64,000 bases of DNA from Hyphomicrobiales bacterium (GTDB lineage: Bacteria; Pseudomonadota; Alphaproteobacteria; Rhizobiales; Rhizobiaceae): positions 1 through 64,000 of the forward strand of contig UBZT01000002.1 of the NCBI GenBank assembly GCA_900470155.1, read 5' to 3'. The notes beneath the pieces were generated by a model, which did no database searches, was not told where the DNA came from, and worked only from the letters and a program-made list of their open reading frames with translations. Shown here piece after piece: positions 34,071-42,619 of the stretch (its first letter is position 1; every line of letters starts with the position of its first letter). The translations under genes and the position numbers were made by a program.

Positions 34071-35348
34071 ATGGGTTTTCTGGTCGTCATCGCCTTTCTA
34101 GGGCTTTTCATCCTCGGTTTTCCGGTCGTCTATGCCATCCTGTTGCCATCCATTGCCTATGTGCTGATAGAAGGCCTGCCCCTTGGATTGCTGGCGCAGC
34201 GGATTACCTACGCGCTGGATTCATTTCCCCTCGTTGCCGTGCCTCTGTTCATTTTCGTCGGCAACCTGATGAACCTTTCCGGCATCACGGACCGGATTTT
34301 CCGCTTCGCCTATACCCTGGTTGGCCGGATCCCCGGTGGCCTGGCGCAGGTAAACGTCTTTGGCAGCCTGGTATTTTCAGGCATGTCTGGGGCCGCGCTT
34401 GCCGATATCGGCGGCCTTGGTCGCATCGAGATCGACGCGATGAAGAAGCGTGGCTTCAACCCTGCCTTCGCGGGTGCCGTCACGGCAGCCTCGGCCACAC
34501 TGGGGCCGATCTTTCCACCCTCAATTCCGCTGATCGTCTATGGATCGGTGACCAGCGTTTCGATCGTCCAGCTTCTGATCGCAGGCATCATGCCGGCCAT
34601 TGTCTGCACAATCCTTTTGATGTTGACCGTCTTGATCGTGGCCATCCGGCACGGCCATCCACGCGCGGAGCGCTGGCCAACCCCCGGAGAAATCGCCGAC
34701 ACCTTCATGCCCGCCCTTCCCGCGATGGTGGCGCCGATCCTGATGGTCGGAGGAATGATCGCCGGCGCGTTCACTCCGACGGAAGCAGCTGCAATGACGG
34801 CCGTGTACGTTATCTTCATCAGCTCCGTCATCTACCGCGAGTTGACCCTCGCTCATCTTTGGCACTCAGCCGTGCTAACGGCCCGTAGTTCCAGCGCCAT
34901 CCTCATCATCGTTGCGTCGGCGGCTCTGTTCGGATGGATTTTGGCGGTCGAGCAGGTGCCCCAGACCTTCGCATCAGCACTTCTGAGTCTGTCGGACGAT
35001 CCATTGATGCTGCTGATCATCGCCAATTTGATCTTCTTCGTCGCAGGCATGTTTCTCGATTCGACAACTGCGACGCTGCTTCTGGTTCCAATCATCGCCC
35101 CGCCGCTGGTACTGGCCGGTGTCGATCCGGTTCAGCTCGGCATTGTCGCAGTTTTCAACCTGATGCTGGGTCTGTTGACGCCACCCATGGGACTGTCGCT
35201 CTTCCTAGTGTCTGACATTGCGAAAGTGTCCGTCCGCCAACTGCTAAGGGCCCTGCTTCCCTTCTACATCCCGCTTCTGTCCACACTGATGATCCTGACC
35301 TTTGCAAAGGATTTTACGCTGTGGCTGCCTCGCATGATTGCTCAATAA
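34071..35348 (+). CDS. TRAP transporter large permease (DctM type)
   Basis: 425 aa with about 12 hydrophobic segments. FVGNLMNLSGITDRIFRFA, SGMSGAALADIGGLG and TLGPIFPPSIPLIVYG are DctM signatures, as is NLMLGLLTPPMGLSLFLV near the end. GAGGAG precedes the start. Works as a sodium-driven importer with the small subunit and the binding protein. Fifteen bases before the RpiB-like gene. Confidence 0.9.
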   Translation: MGFLVVIAFLGLFILGFPVVYAILLPSIAYVLIEGLPLGLLAQRITYALDSFPLVAVPLFIFVGNLMNLSGITDRIFRFAYTLVGRIPGGLAQVNVFGSLVFSGMSGAALADIGGLGRIEIDAMKKRGFNPAFAGAVTAASATLGPIFPPSIPLIVYGSVTSVSIVQLLIAGIMPAIVCTILLMLTVLIVAIRHGHPRAERWPTPGEIADTFMPALPAMVAPILMVGGMIAGAFTPTEAAAMTAVYVIFISSVIYRELTLAHLWHSAVLTARSSSAILIIVASAALFGWILAVEQVPQTFASALLSLSDDPLMLLIIANLIFFVAGMFLDSTTATLLLVPIIAPPLVLAGVDPVQLGIVAVFNLMLGLLTPPMGLSLFLVSDIAKVSVRQLLRALLPFYIPLLSTLMILTFAKDFTLWLPRMIAQ

Positions 35349-35363
35349 CTGGAGAAACCAACA

Positions 35364-35810
35364 ATGCGCATCGTCATCGGTTCTGACCACGCCGGCTTTC
35401 CGCTCAAGTCCACCATTGTGGACCATATCAAGTCACTGGGCCACGACGTGATAGATGTAGGCTCCTTCAATCCTGATCCCGTCGATTTTCCCGACGTCGC
35501 AAAAAATGTAACGGCTTCGATTATTGCTGGAACTGCTGAGCGCGGCTTGCTGGTCTGCGGTACTGGCGTCGGTGCATCGATCGCTGCAAACAAGGTCAAG
35601 GGCATCCGAGCGGCCGTTTGCCATGACGTTCATTCTGCCCATCAGTCGGTGGAACACGACGATGTTAACGTTATGTGCATCGGCGCTCAGATCGTCGGTG
35701 CATGGCTTGCAACCGATCTCGTCGATGCGTATCTCAAGGCGGAGTTTTCATCTGATGAAGACTTCCGGCGCCGTGTTCGCAAGCTCGCCGAGATGGACGA
35801 TCAGCGCTAA
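35364..35810 (+). CDS. RpiB/LacA-family sugar-phosphate isomerase
   Basis: 148 aa. VIGSDHAGFPLKSTI, LLVCGTGVGASIAANKVKGIRAA (with the catalytic Cys) and the HDVHSAHQSVEHDDVNVM segment give the RpiB family. Family members interconvert aldose and ketose phosphates (ribose 5-phosphate, allose 6-phosphate, erythrulose 4-phosphate, galactose 6-phosphate). Co-transcribed with the TRAP genes, so it acts on the imported sugar or sugar acid. No kinase or dehydrogenase follows; instead a LivF relic begins 18 bp on, so the operon may be truncated. Confidence 0.88.
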   Translation: MRIVIGSDHAGFPLKSTIVDHIKSLGHDVIDVGSFNPDPVDFPDVAKNVTASIIAGTAERGLLVCGTGVGASIAANKVKGIRAAVCHDVHSAHQSVEHDDVNVMCIGAQIVGAWLATDLVDAYLKAEFSSDEDFRRRVRKLAEMDDQR

Positions 35811-35828
35811 ATTGAGCCAGTTTGAGGC

Positions 35829-35936
35829 ATGTCGCAACGCGTCTATGTCATGGGGTACGGGCGGATGGTCTTCACCGGCACACCGGCCGAGTTGATTGAC
35901 AACGCCGCTGTTTGCCATGAGTGGTTGGAAGTATAG
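35829..35936 (+). pseudogene. C-terminal relic of a LivF-type ABC ATPase
   Basis: The 35-codon frame reads RVYVMGYGRMVFTGTP, then AELIDNA and ends EWLEV-stop. This is the characteristic carboxyl end of branched-chain amino acid or amide ABC ATPases (LivF), in place at the right distance from its stop. No Walker or signature motif remains upstream, where the RpiB-like gene lies only 18 bp away. Best explained as a leftover of a deleted transporter at a recombination junction. Confidence 0.7.
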
Positions 35937-36235
35937 CCGCCCACAAGGGCACAATGCGCATCTGCGTCGATCTCAGTTGCAGCATACCGTGCCCGTTGAC
36001 TGTCGACGTCATCTAGATCATGCGGGCGTCGCGCTGGCACGGGCGACCTACAACTAGCGTGTTGCTCTGCTTCGCGCGTCCGCATGTGAGATTTCGGCTG
36101 TTCTGTGTCCATCGAGGCGATCTGGCCTACAGAGAAACAGGTACTCATGACAGATCCTCCCATCGGTGAAGCGAAACAACGTCAAAGTGGGAAACCGCTT
36201 AATTGATGGGGACAGAACCTAGCCTTACCCGCGCG
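35937..36235. other. Gene-free junction region
   Basis: About 300 bp between the LivF relic and the bicupin gene. No frame with coding character, no clear hairpin or repeat. Several stops in all frames. Possibly further decayed sequence of the lost operon, but I could not recognise it. Confidence 0.4.
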
Positions 36236-37054
36236 CTATAAATCCGGATGGCGGTTGACGTCTTTGTAGAGCAGGTAGCGGAAGCGTCCCGGGCCGCCGG
36301 CATAGCAGGCCTGGGGGCAGTAGGCGCGCAGCCACATATAGTCACCGGCCTCGACCTCGACCCAGTCCTCGTTCAACCGATAGACCGCCTTGCCCTCGAG
36401 CACATAGAGCCCATGCTCCATGATATGTGTTTCCATGAAGGGGATGATGGCGCCCGGTTCGAAGGTGACAATGTTGAGGTGCATATCGTAGCGCACATCC
36501 GACGGATCGATGAAACGGGTCGTCGCCCATCGGCCCTCGGTATCGGGCATGGCGTGCATCTTGCAGTCGTCTTCATGCGTGAAGATCGCCGGCGGCGGCT
36601 CCAGACCGTCCACGACCTTGAACGCCTTGCGGACCCAGTGAAAGCGGATCGGGGCAGCACTTTCGTTGCGGAAAGCCCATTTCGCCCCGGCCGGCAGATA
36701 GGCGAACGAACCGGGGCGCAGCGGATGGTCCTGGCCGTCACGGATGATCGTGCCCTCGCCTTCGACCACGAAGATCGCCGCCGATGCCCGTGCGTCCGGC
36801 TCCGGCCTGACACTGCCGCCACCGGGCTTCACCTCCATGATGTACTGGGCAAACGTCTCGGCAAAACCGCTCAGCGGCCGTGCGATGATCCAGGCCCTGG
36901 TTTCGTCCCAATGCGGCAAGACGCTGGTGACGATGTCGCTCATCACCGTCTTCGGGATCACCGCATAGGCTGTCTTGAAGACGGCCTTGCTGGAGAGGGT
37001 CTGGGTCTGCGGCGGAAGCCCGCCGACCTGCGAAAAATACGAATTGCTGCTCAT
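36236..37054 (-). CDS. allE: (S)-ureidoglycine aminohydrolase-like bicupin
   Basis: 272 aa with two cupin barrels, the size of AllE/UGlyAH. The second barrel has the metal-ligand pattern of that family: Glu and two His in METHIMEHGLYVLEG and a Gln in CPQACYAGG, ending RYLLYKDVNRHPDL. The first barrel has AAIFVVEGEGTIIRDG. The known reaction releases ammonia from ureidoglycine to give ureidoglycolate in allantoin breakdown. No other allantoin gene is in the window; it closes the betaine-transporter cluster, so a related reaction on another ureido or imidazole product is possible. Confidence 0.78.
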   Translation of the reverse strand: MSSNSYFSQVGGLPPQTQTLSSKAVFKTAYAVIPKTVMSDIVTSVLPHWDETRAWIIARPLSGFAETFAQYIMEVKPGGGSVRPEPDARASAAIFVVEGEGTIIRDGQDHPLRPGSFAYLPAGAKWAFRNESAAPIRFHWVRKAFKVVDGLEPPPAIFTHEDDCKMHAMPDTEGRWATTRFIDPSDVRYDMHLNIVTFEPGAIIPFMETHIMEHGLYVLEGKAVYRLNEDWVEVEAGDYMWLRAYCPQACYAGGPGRFRYLLYKDVNRHPDL

Positions 37055-37173
37055 TCTGCCACCAACGTCTCAACTGCCCTGCGATTCTCCCATTCCTGAT
37101 GCGTCAGCGTCTTGATGTCAAACTGATCTCGCGGTCGTACATAGGTGCGCCCGCACGGCACCGCCGACATCAT
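37051..37173 (-). CDS. Possible small or relic frame before the bicupin gene
   Basis: 40 codons from ATG 37173, ending in a TGA that overlaps the bicupin ATG by ATGA. The text includes CGRTYVRPRDQFDIKTLTHQEW and looks protein-like; the frame stays open a little upstream without a good start or ribosome site. It may be the C-terminus of a decayed gene that was once coupled to the bicupin gene. I could not recognise the family. Confidence 0.3.
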   Translation of the reverse strand: MMSAVPCGRTYVRPRDQFDIKTLTHQEWENRRAVETLVAE

Positions 37174-37288
37174 ATCGATCAGGCTCCCGGATGCCGTCCT
37201 CAAATACCTGACCCTCGACGACCATAGCTGTTGGCGCCTCGCTCACAGCCCGCCGTCAGCGTTTTTTTGAGACTGCTACCCCTGATCG

Positions 37289-38224
37289 TCAAGGTGCCGA
37301 CAGTATCGCGTTCCTGTCCAGGTAACCGACGAGCGTGCCGTCTTCGCTCTTCACATCCAGCCCACCGCAGTCGTGTTCCATGACGCGAGCGAGCGCCACG
37401 TGAAGGCTGGCGTCCGGCGAAACGGACGGACCGTCGGCCGATGCGCGTGCCTGCGTCATGACGCTCGCTACGCGAATGAGGCTCAGTCTCTTGATCGTTC
37501 TGTCCGGGCCGAGGAAGTTCTTGACGAACTCATCGGCAGGCTTTGCCAGAAGCGCCTCGGGGGTATCGTATTGCAACAGGCCGCCGTCGCGCATGATTGC
37601 GACCTTGTCGCCCATCTTGATGGCCTCGTCGATATCGTGGGTGACGATGACCACTGTCTTGCTGACCTTCTTCAGGATCTGGCGGAACTCGTCCTGCAGC
37701 TTGATGCGCGTGATGGGATCAATCGCCCCGAAGGGTTCGTCCATCAACATGATCTCGGGATCGGCCGCAAGCGCACGGGCGAAGCCGACACGCTGGCGCT
37801 GGCCACCCGACAATTCGTGCGGCAAGCGGTTGCGCATGACCGCCGGATCGAGGCTTACGAGCTCTAGGAGTTCGTCGATACGCTTGTCGGTCTTCGCCTT
37901 GTCCCAGCCGAGGAGACGCGGCACGGTGGCAATGTTGCGCGCGATCGTCATATGGGGAAACAGGCCGACCTGCTGGATGACATAGCCGATGCTGCGGCGA
38001 AGCTGGCGGGGATCGGTTTCAGCGACATCTCTACCCTGCACCAGAACGCGCCCGCTGGACGGCGTTTCCAGCCGGTTGATCATACGCATGGTCGTCGTCT
38101 TGCCGCAGCCCGACGGTCCAATCATCGCAACGGTCATTCCCGCCTCTATTTCGAGGTTGAGATTGTCGACGGCCACATGGTCGCTGCCGGGGAAGGTCTT
38201 GGTGACATGTTCAAGTTTGATCAT
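37289..38224 (-). CDS. Betaine-type ABC transporter ATP-binding protein (OpuCA/YehX-like)
   Basis: 311 aa. Walker A GPSGCGKTT, Q-loop YVIQQVGLFPHMT, signature LSGGQRQRVGFARAL, Walker B IMLMDEPFGAIDPITR and switch His VTHDIDEA. From about residue 250 a single CBS-like regulatory segment follows, as in quaternary-amine (QAT) importers. Partner of the two permeases encoded just upstream and of the binding protein at 41607. Ligand likely a trimethylammonium compound. Confidence 0.88.
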   Translation of the reverse strand: MIKLEHVTKTFPGSDHVAVDNLNLEIEAGMTVAMIGPSGCGKTTTMRMINRLETPSSGRVLVQGRDVAETDPRQLRRSIGYVIQQVGLFPHMTIARNIATVPRLLGWDKAKTDKRIDELLELVSLDPAVMRNRLPHELSGGQRQRVGFARALAADPEIMLMDEPFGAIDPITRIKLQDEFRQILKKVSKTVVIVTHDIDEAIKMGDKVAIMRDGGLLQYDTPEALLAKPADEFVKNFLGPDRTIKRLSLIRVASVMTQARASADGPSVSPDASLHVALARVMEHDCGGLDVKSEDGTLVGYLDRNAILSAP

Positions 38225-38245
38225 CTTGTTGTCCTTTGTCTTGCG

Positions 38246-38884
38246 TCAGCGCCGATAGGAGAAGCTGCGTTGCAGCCAGCCAAAGGCGAACTCCGCAAAG
38301 ATTGCGAGGACGGCGATCGGGATCGCCCCCACGAGAAGGCGGCTCATGTCCATCATGGCGATCCCGGCGTTGATGAAGTCGCCCAGACCGCCACCGCCGA
38401 TGAAAGAGGCAAGGGCGGCACCGCCGATCACCTGGATGGCCGCAGTACGGATGCCTGAAAGGATGGACGGGACCGCAAGCGGCAGCTCGATTTGCCAGAG
38501 GATATCGCCTCGTCCCATGCCCATGCCGTTGGCGGCGTCGAGAACGGATTGGTCGACTTCTCGGATTCCGATCACTGTGTTGAGCAGCAGCGGCGGAACA
38601 GCGAGTACGACGAGCGCAATCAGCGAAGGGTAGAGACCAATCCCGAGCAACGGCATGGCGGCAGCGAGGATGGCCAGGCTCGGAATGGACCGGGCTGCAC
38701 CGGCGATATTAATCGCAACAAACGAGGCACGCGGCGCTCTCGCGACGACAATGCCGACGGGTATCGAAACGAGCGCAGCTATACCCAGGGAGATCAGGCA
38801 GAGCATCAGATGTCTGTTGAATGCTCCGAAGAAGGAGGTTGGGTTGCCGAGGATCCACTCCAGGGCGTTGTAAATATTCGCCAT
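38246..38884 (-). CDS. Betaine-type ABC transporter permease (OpuCB/YehW-like)
   Basis: 212 aa with five to six transmembrane helices and the BPD_transp_1 coupling loop LDAANGMGMGRGDILWQIELPLAVPSIL. Small permeases of this size are normal for OpuC/YehWXYZ systems. Its start codon shares one base with the preceding gene end (38884), so the two permeases are coupled. Confidence 0.88.
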   Translation of the reverse strand: MANIYNALEWILGNPTSFFGAFNRHLMLCLISLGIAALVSIPVGIVVARAPRASFVAINIAGAARSIPSLAILAAAMPLLGIGLYPSLIALVVLAVPPLLLNTVIGIREVDQSVLDAANGMGMGRGDILWQIELPLAVPSILSGIRTAAIQVIGGAALASFIGGGGLGDFINAGIAMMDMSRLLVGAIPIAVLAIFAEFAFGWLQRSFSYRR

Positions 38885-39513
38885 CAGGATGCCCTCCCCA
38901 CTTTGCGGCGCAGGAACTTTTCGACCGAGGCCAGAAGATAGTCGGCGGCCAGCGCCAGCGCCGAGGTGAGCAAGCCGCCTGCGATGATCTTTTCCGGGAA
39001 TCGCTGGTCGATCCCCTGAAAGATGATTTCGCCAAGGCCACCCGCGTTGATATAGGCGGCGACCGTGGCGATACCGATGACAGTCACCATCGCAATACGG
39101 ATGCCCCCGACGATGTATGGCATTGCTAGCGGCAACTCGACTTCCCAGATGCGGCGGAAAGGGCCGTATCCCATGCCATGGGCGGCTTCCATTACCTCAT
39201 GCGGGATCGACTGGAAGCCGGTACCAATGTTGCGGATCAGGATCATCAGCGAATAGGCCGCGAGCCCGGTGATCGCTGGCGTAGTTCCAATACCCATCAT
39301 CGGAATGAGCAGGGCGAAGAGCGCAAGACTTGGGATCGCGAATAGCACACCGGTGACCAGGATGATCGTGGCGAAGGCCCGCGGACGTCGCGCGGCCCAT
39401 ATGCCGAAGGTCAGTGATATCACCAGAGCTATGCCAACCGATGTAAACACCAGATGGAGATGCTCCAGCAAAGCCTCGAAAAGGCGTGGAATGTTATTGG
39501 GAACCCACTTCAT
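38884..39513 (-). CDS. Betaine-type ABC transporter permease (OpuCD/YehY-like)
   Basis: 209 aa, topology as in its partner. The coupling loop reads MEAAHGMGYGPFRRIWEVELPLAMPYIV. Two different small permeases plus one CBS-bearing ATPase are the hallmark of the osmoprotectant QAT family. The gene begins 79 bp after the cytoplasmic PhnD-like gene, on the same strand. Confidence 0.88.
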   Translation of the reverse strand: MKWVPNNIPRLFEALLEHLHLVFTSVGIALVISLTFGIWAARRPRAFATIILVTGVLFAIPSLALFALLIPMMGIGTTPAITGLAAYSLMILIRNIGTGFQSIPHEVMEAAHGMGYGPFRRIWEVELPLAMPYIVGGIRIAMVTVIGIATVAAYINAGGLGEIIFQGIDQRFPEKIIAGGLLTSALALAADYLLASVEKFLRRKVGRAS

Positions 39514-39592
39514 CTTGTTGCTCCTAACCGGATGGCGTCACCTGTCTCGTGCGTCACCTTGACCAAACCTCCCGTTTTTCCTGCCCGTGTCC

Positions 39593-40411
39593 TCACCATT
39601 GCGGGATGCGCAGGTTGGTCGCGTCCGCGAGCTCCGGAAGAACGCGATAGTCCTCGGCATCCGGCAACTCGAACCGTGCCAGTGCCAGCGGATCGAGCAC
39701 GGCGCGTCCTCCGGCACTTTCATGTGCCTGCAGCAGCGCTTCCCGGAGCGCCGAAACCTGTCTGGCTGGCGCGGCGCGCGCCGCAACCAACATGGGACAG
39801 GGCATCGGCTCTGTCGTCGCGATGATCTTCAATCCGGTCAGGACGTTGGGGTCATGCAGCGACAACAACTCGTAGGCATAGGCATCGATCGCTCCCACAT
39901 CGATGCGTCCTGCATGCAGGGCTTCGAGAATGCCTGTGGGATTGACCAGCGGCCCGACTGTTCGCATCACCGCCGGATTCTTACGAGCCCTCCCGGCGAG
40001 GAAGGCGCGTGGAGCGTGATAACCTGACTGGGAATCCCTCACCGTCCAGCCCCAGACTGCCTTGTCGATATCCATCGACGAACAGGCCGGTCCGTCGGCC
40101 GTGACCACCACAATATGGCTTGCATATCGCGGCCGGTCACCGGACCACGAGGCCTTGCAGACGGGTGCAGCGAGAATGACCGGCCGTTCATCTTCCGGCA
40201 GACGCGAAAACGGGTAACCACACATGAAGACTGCGCCCATGTCCGGTCTTGCCCAGAGTTCAGGCAGAGGAGCGGGAACCGCATGGGCGATGATTTCCAG
40301 CGCCACCCCCGCCTGATCGCTCGCCCATGTAAACAGATCGTCCCAGCGGGCGCGTATGGCTGGACTGACATTGTACATGCGCGAGCATGCGATGAGTGGG
40401 GTGTCATTCAT
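39593..40411 (-). CDS. PhnD-like periplasmic-binding-fold protein without signal peptide
   Basis: 272 aa. The opening MNDTPLIACSRMYNVSP shows no hydrophobic leader; blocks GAVFMCGYPFSRL, SHIVVVTAD, GWTVRDSQSGYHAPRAFL and AGRIDVGAIDAYAYELL fit the phosphate/phosphonate (PhnD/SsuA) binding fold. A cytoplasmic PBP-fold protein beside an ABC system with its own exported binding protein suggests an enzyme-like or sensory role. Seven bases separate it from the OCD-family gene. Function unknown. Confidence 0.7.
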   Translation of the reverse strand: MNDTPLIACSRMYNVSPAIRARWDDLFTWASDQAGVALEIIAHAVPAPLPELWARPDMGAVFMCGYPFSRLPEDERPVILAAPVCKASWSGDRPRYASHIVVVTADGPACSSMDIDKAVWGWTVRDSQSGYHAPRAFLAGRARKNPAVMRTVGPLVNPTGILEALHAGRIDVGAIDAYAYELLSLHDPNVLTGLKIIATTEPMPCPMLVAARAAPARQVSALREALLQAHESAGGRAVLDPLALARFELPDAEDYRVLPELADATNLRIPQW

Positions 40412-40417
40412 AGAGGA

Positions 40418-41422
40418 TCACGCAAACCGAAGCTTCTGGCCGATATTGTTGCGTTTTGCCTTGTCCACGATCGCAGCCCCAAGTGCCACGTCGGTGCTGC
40501 TGAGGCCACGGTGCCAGAACAGGATAGTCTCATCATCATTTTCGCGACCCGGCTTCGCGCCACAGACGATATCACCCAGTTCAGCGTGCAGGTTTTCCCG
40601 CGTCACCTTGCCCTCGTCGACATGGCGGCGTAACGCGCCATAGGGGCGGCCTGGCCCACATTGGCCCCAGTCGTCGACGACGACCTTGCTCATGATGTCG
40701 GTAAGATCGAATTCGAGAGCGCTCATCGTGCCATAAGGCACCACAAATGCGCCCTTCTTCACCCAGCTCGTCTTGAACAGAGGCGTAGGTTCCGGCAGGC
40801 GGCTCGCCTCGACCATGATATCGGCATCCTTCAGGCAGTCTTCCCAATTGTCGGTGACGACGATTTTCTTGCCGAGATCCTCCGTCAAGCGGGCTGCGAA
40901 TGCTTCGCGGCTTTCCGGGCGGCGGGAGTGGACACGAATTTCGTCGAAGTCGAAAAGGTGATCGAGCAGGCGGATGTTCCAGTAGGAGGTTCCCCGCGCG
41001 CCGATATGGCCGAGAACCTTGCTGTCCTTGCGCGCCAGATGGCGGGCGCCGATCGCGGTCATGGCACCAGTACGCATGTCGGTGATCGCGGTCGCGTCGA
41101 TGATTGCCTTCGGCACGCCGGTACGCGGATCGAAAAGGTTCAGCACGGCGAGTTCGGAGGGAAGCCCGACCTTGTAGTTATCGACGAAGTCGCCGACTAT
41201 CTTGACGCCGGCATAGCCGAGCGGCTTCACATAACCGCGCAGCACATTGAAGTGGCCCTTGTCGGAGCTTTCCGGGACGAGGTGGACACGTGGCTCGATC
41301 ACGGTCTCGCCGCGCCCCTGGGCTTCCAGCGCGGTCGAAACCGCTGCCAGGATTTCCTCGTTTGTCAGGGCAAGCGCCTTGGTGTCCACGGCGTTCAGAT
41401 AGTCGATCCAGATTTCTTGCAT
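40418..41422 (-). CDS. Ornithine cyclodeaminase / mu-crystallin family protein
   Basis: 334 aa. Family blocks are NLFDPRTGVPKAIIDATAITDMRTGAMTAIGARHLAR (in two parts) and the Rossmann start LGHIGARGTSYWNIRLL. The glycine pattern GARGTS differs slightly from the usual GxGxQA. Members deaminate ornithine or reduce cyclic imines and N-methyl amino acids with NAD(P). Position between binding-protein and PhnD-like genes places it in the betaine-lyase cluster, where it may process an amino acid or imine product. Confidence 0.82.
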   Translation of the reverse strand: MQEIWIDYLNAVDTKALALTNEEILAAVSTALEAQGRGETVIEPRVHLVPESSDKGHFNVLRGYVKPLGYAGVKIVGDFVDNYKVGLPSELAVLNLFDPRTGVPKAIIDATAITDMRTGAMTAIGARHLARKDSKVLGHIGARGTSYWNIRLLDHLFDFDEIRVHSRRPESREAFAARLTEDLGKKIVVTDNWEDCLKDADIMVEASRLPEPTPLFKTSWVKKGAFVVPYGTMSALEFDLTDIMSKVVVDDWGQCGPGRPYGALRRHVDEGKVTRENLHAELGDIVCGAKPGRENDDETILFWHRGLSSTDVALGAAIVDKAKRNNIGQKLRFA

Positions 41423-41525
41423 GTCATGTCTCTCCAGACTTCAGTTTGAATGGAACGCGGGTTCCTGTCCCCCCTTGTGGCTCTGGGGAGTTCGGTCAGA
41501 TCAGTCGTGTTGGCGGGTGGAGAAA

Positions 41526-41551
41526 GGGAGGGCTAAGGTCCTGGCCCTCCC
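41526..41551 (-). other. Intergenic hairpin after betaine-binding-protein gene
   Basis: 8-bp perfect stem GGGAGGGC / GCCCTCCC with a ten-base loop, followed on the minus strand by TTTCTCC. It could be a weak terminator or a stability element before the OCD-family gene. Confidence 0.55.
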
Positions 41552-41606
41552 CTGCTTCCGGTGGCGGCATCGGGCCGAGATGGCTCCGGTCGGAACGTGG
41601 CGGCTG

Positions 41607-42494
41607 CTACTTCAGCAGCCCCTTTTCCTTCAGGAAGGAGACAGCAACGTCGGCCGCTTCCTCATGATCGTTCTCTACGCGGGCGTTGAGCGTACGCATC
41701 GTGGCATTGTCGAGATGGCTGCCGAGGCTTTCGAGAAGTTCGGCGACAGCAGGGTTAGCGTCGAGCACCTGCTGGCGAACAATCGGCGCCACATAGTAGG
41801 GCGGGAACAGACCCTTGTCGTCTTCGAGCGCGACGAGGTTCTGCAGTGCGATCTGCGAGTCTGTCGCCGCCCCGTTTACCACCTCGATCTCCTTCTGGAT
41901 GAGCGCGTCGTAGCGAAGGGCAAGCTTCGGAAACTGCTTGAACTCCTTGAACTCCGCATCATAGACGCGCTTCAGGCCGGGCAGGCCGTCCTGGCGTTCC
42001 GGGAACTCCGGACCACCGCCGAATACCAGCGTATCGGAAACCTTGGCGAGGTCGGACAAGGTCTTGAGGCCGTGCTCCTCTGCCGTGTCGCCGCGCACGA
42101 CAATGACATAGCCATTGTTGATGCCGGTCGGCTTGAGCCAGGTCAGGTTGAATTCCTTGGCGTAGAAGTCCTTGACCTCGTTGTAGACCTTGTCGGCGTC
42201 GGTCGACGGTGCGCCCTTGACCACGGCTGAAAGCGCCGTGCCCGTGTATTCCGGATAGAGGTCGATCTCACCGGCTTTCAGTGCCTCATGCGCAATCAGG
42301 GTGCCGCCGAGATTGATCTTGCGCTCAACCACGAGGCCAGCGTTTTCCAGCAGCGCTGCGTACATTTCGGCGAGGATATATTGCTCGGTGAAGTTCTTGC
42401 TTCCGACCTTGATCGGTTCGGCTGCGGCAGGCTGCAGCGTCGCGGCCGCCATGGTGATCATTGCGATGACAGTCTTGATGGTCCAGTTCTTCAT
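41607..42494 (-). CDS. OpuAC-type (quaternary amine) ABC transporter binding protein
   Basis: 295 aa. Signal peptide about residues 1-25 (PAAAEP). IKVGSKNFTEQYILAEMYAALLENAG, then INLGGTLIAHEALKAGEIDLYPEYTGTALSAV (in blocks) are the OpuBC/YehZ/OsmF binding-protein signatures. This group binds choline, glycine betaine and also ergothioneine (EgtU) or related trimethylammonium compounds. It lies between the lyase-like gene and the OCD-family gene; permeases and ATPase are further downstream. Confidence 0.88.
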   Translation of the reverse strand: MKNWTIKTVIAMITMAAATLQPAAAEPIKVGSKNFTEQYILAEMYAALLENAGLVVERKINLGGTLIAHEALKAGEIDLYPEYTGTALSAVVKGAPSTDADKVYNEVKDFYAKEFNLTWLKPTGINNGYVIVVRGDTAEEHGLKTLSDLAKVSDTLVFGGGPEFPERQDGLPGLKRVYDAEFKEFKQFPKLALRYDALIQKEIEVVNGAATDSQIALQNLVALEDDKGLFPPYYVAPIVRQQVLDANPAVAELLESLGSHLDNATMRTLNARVENDHEEAADVAVSFLKEKGLLK

Positions 42495-42619
42495 ATTTTA
42501 TGTTCCCTTTTTATTTTTCAGGCTTATCTGTGTGTGCTTGTGGCTTGGCGTGGCTGGGGGATCACGTCTCCTTTTTCTAAACTCACGTCCTCCTCCCACC
42601 GCATGGCGATGGGTCTCCT

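Noticed and set aside
37289..42494. Simple glycine-betaine osmoprotection locus
   Set aside because: Osmoprotectant importers are not normally joined to lyase, OCD and bicupin genes; a catabolic role fits better, although uptake of glycine betaine is not excluded.
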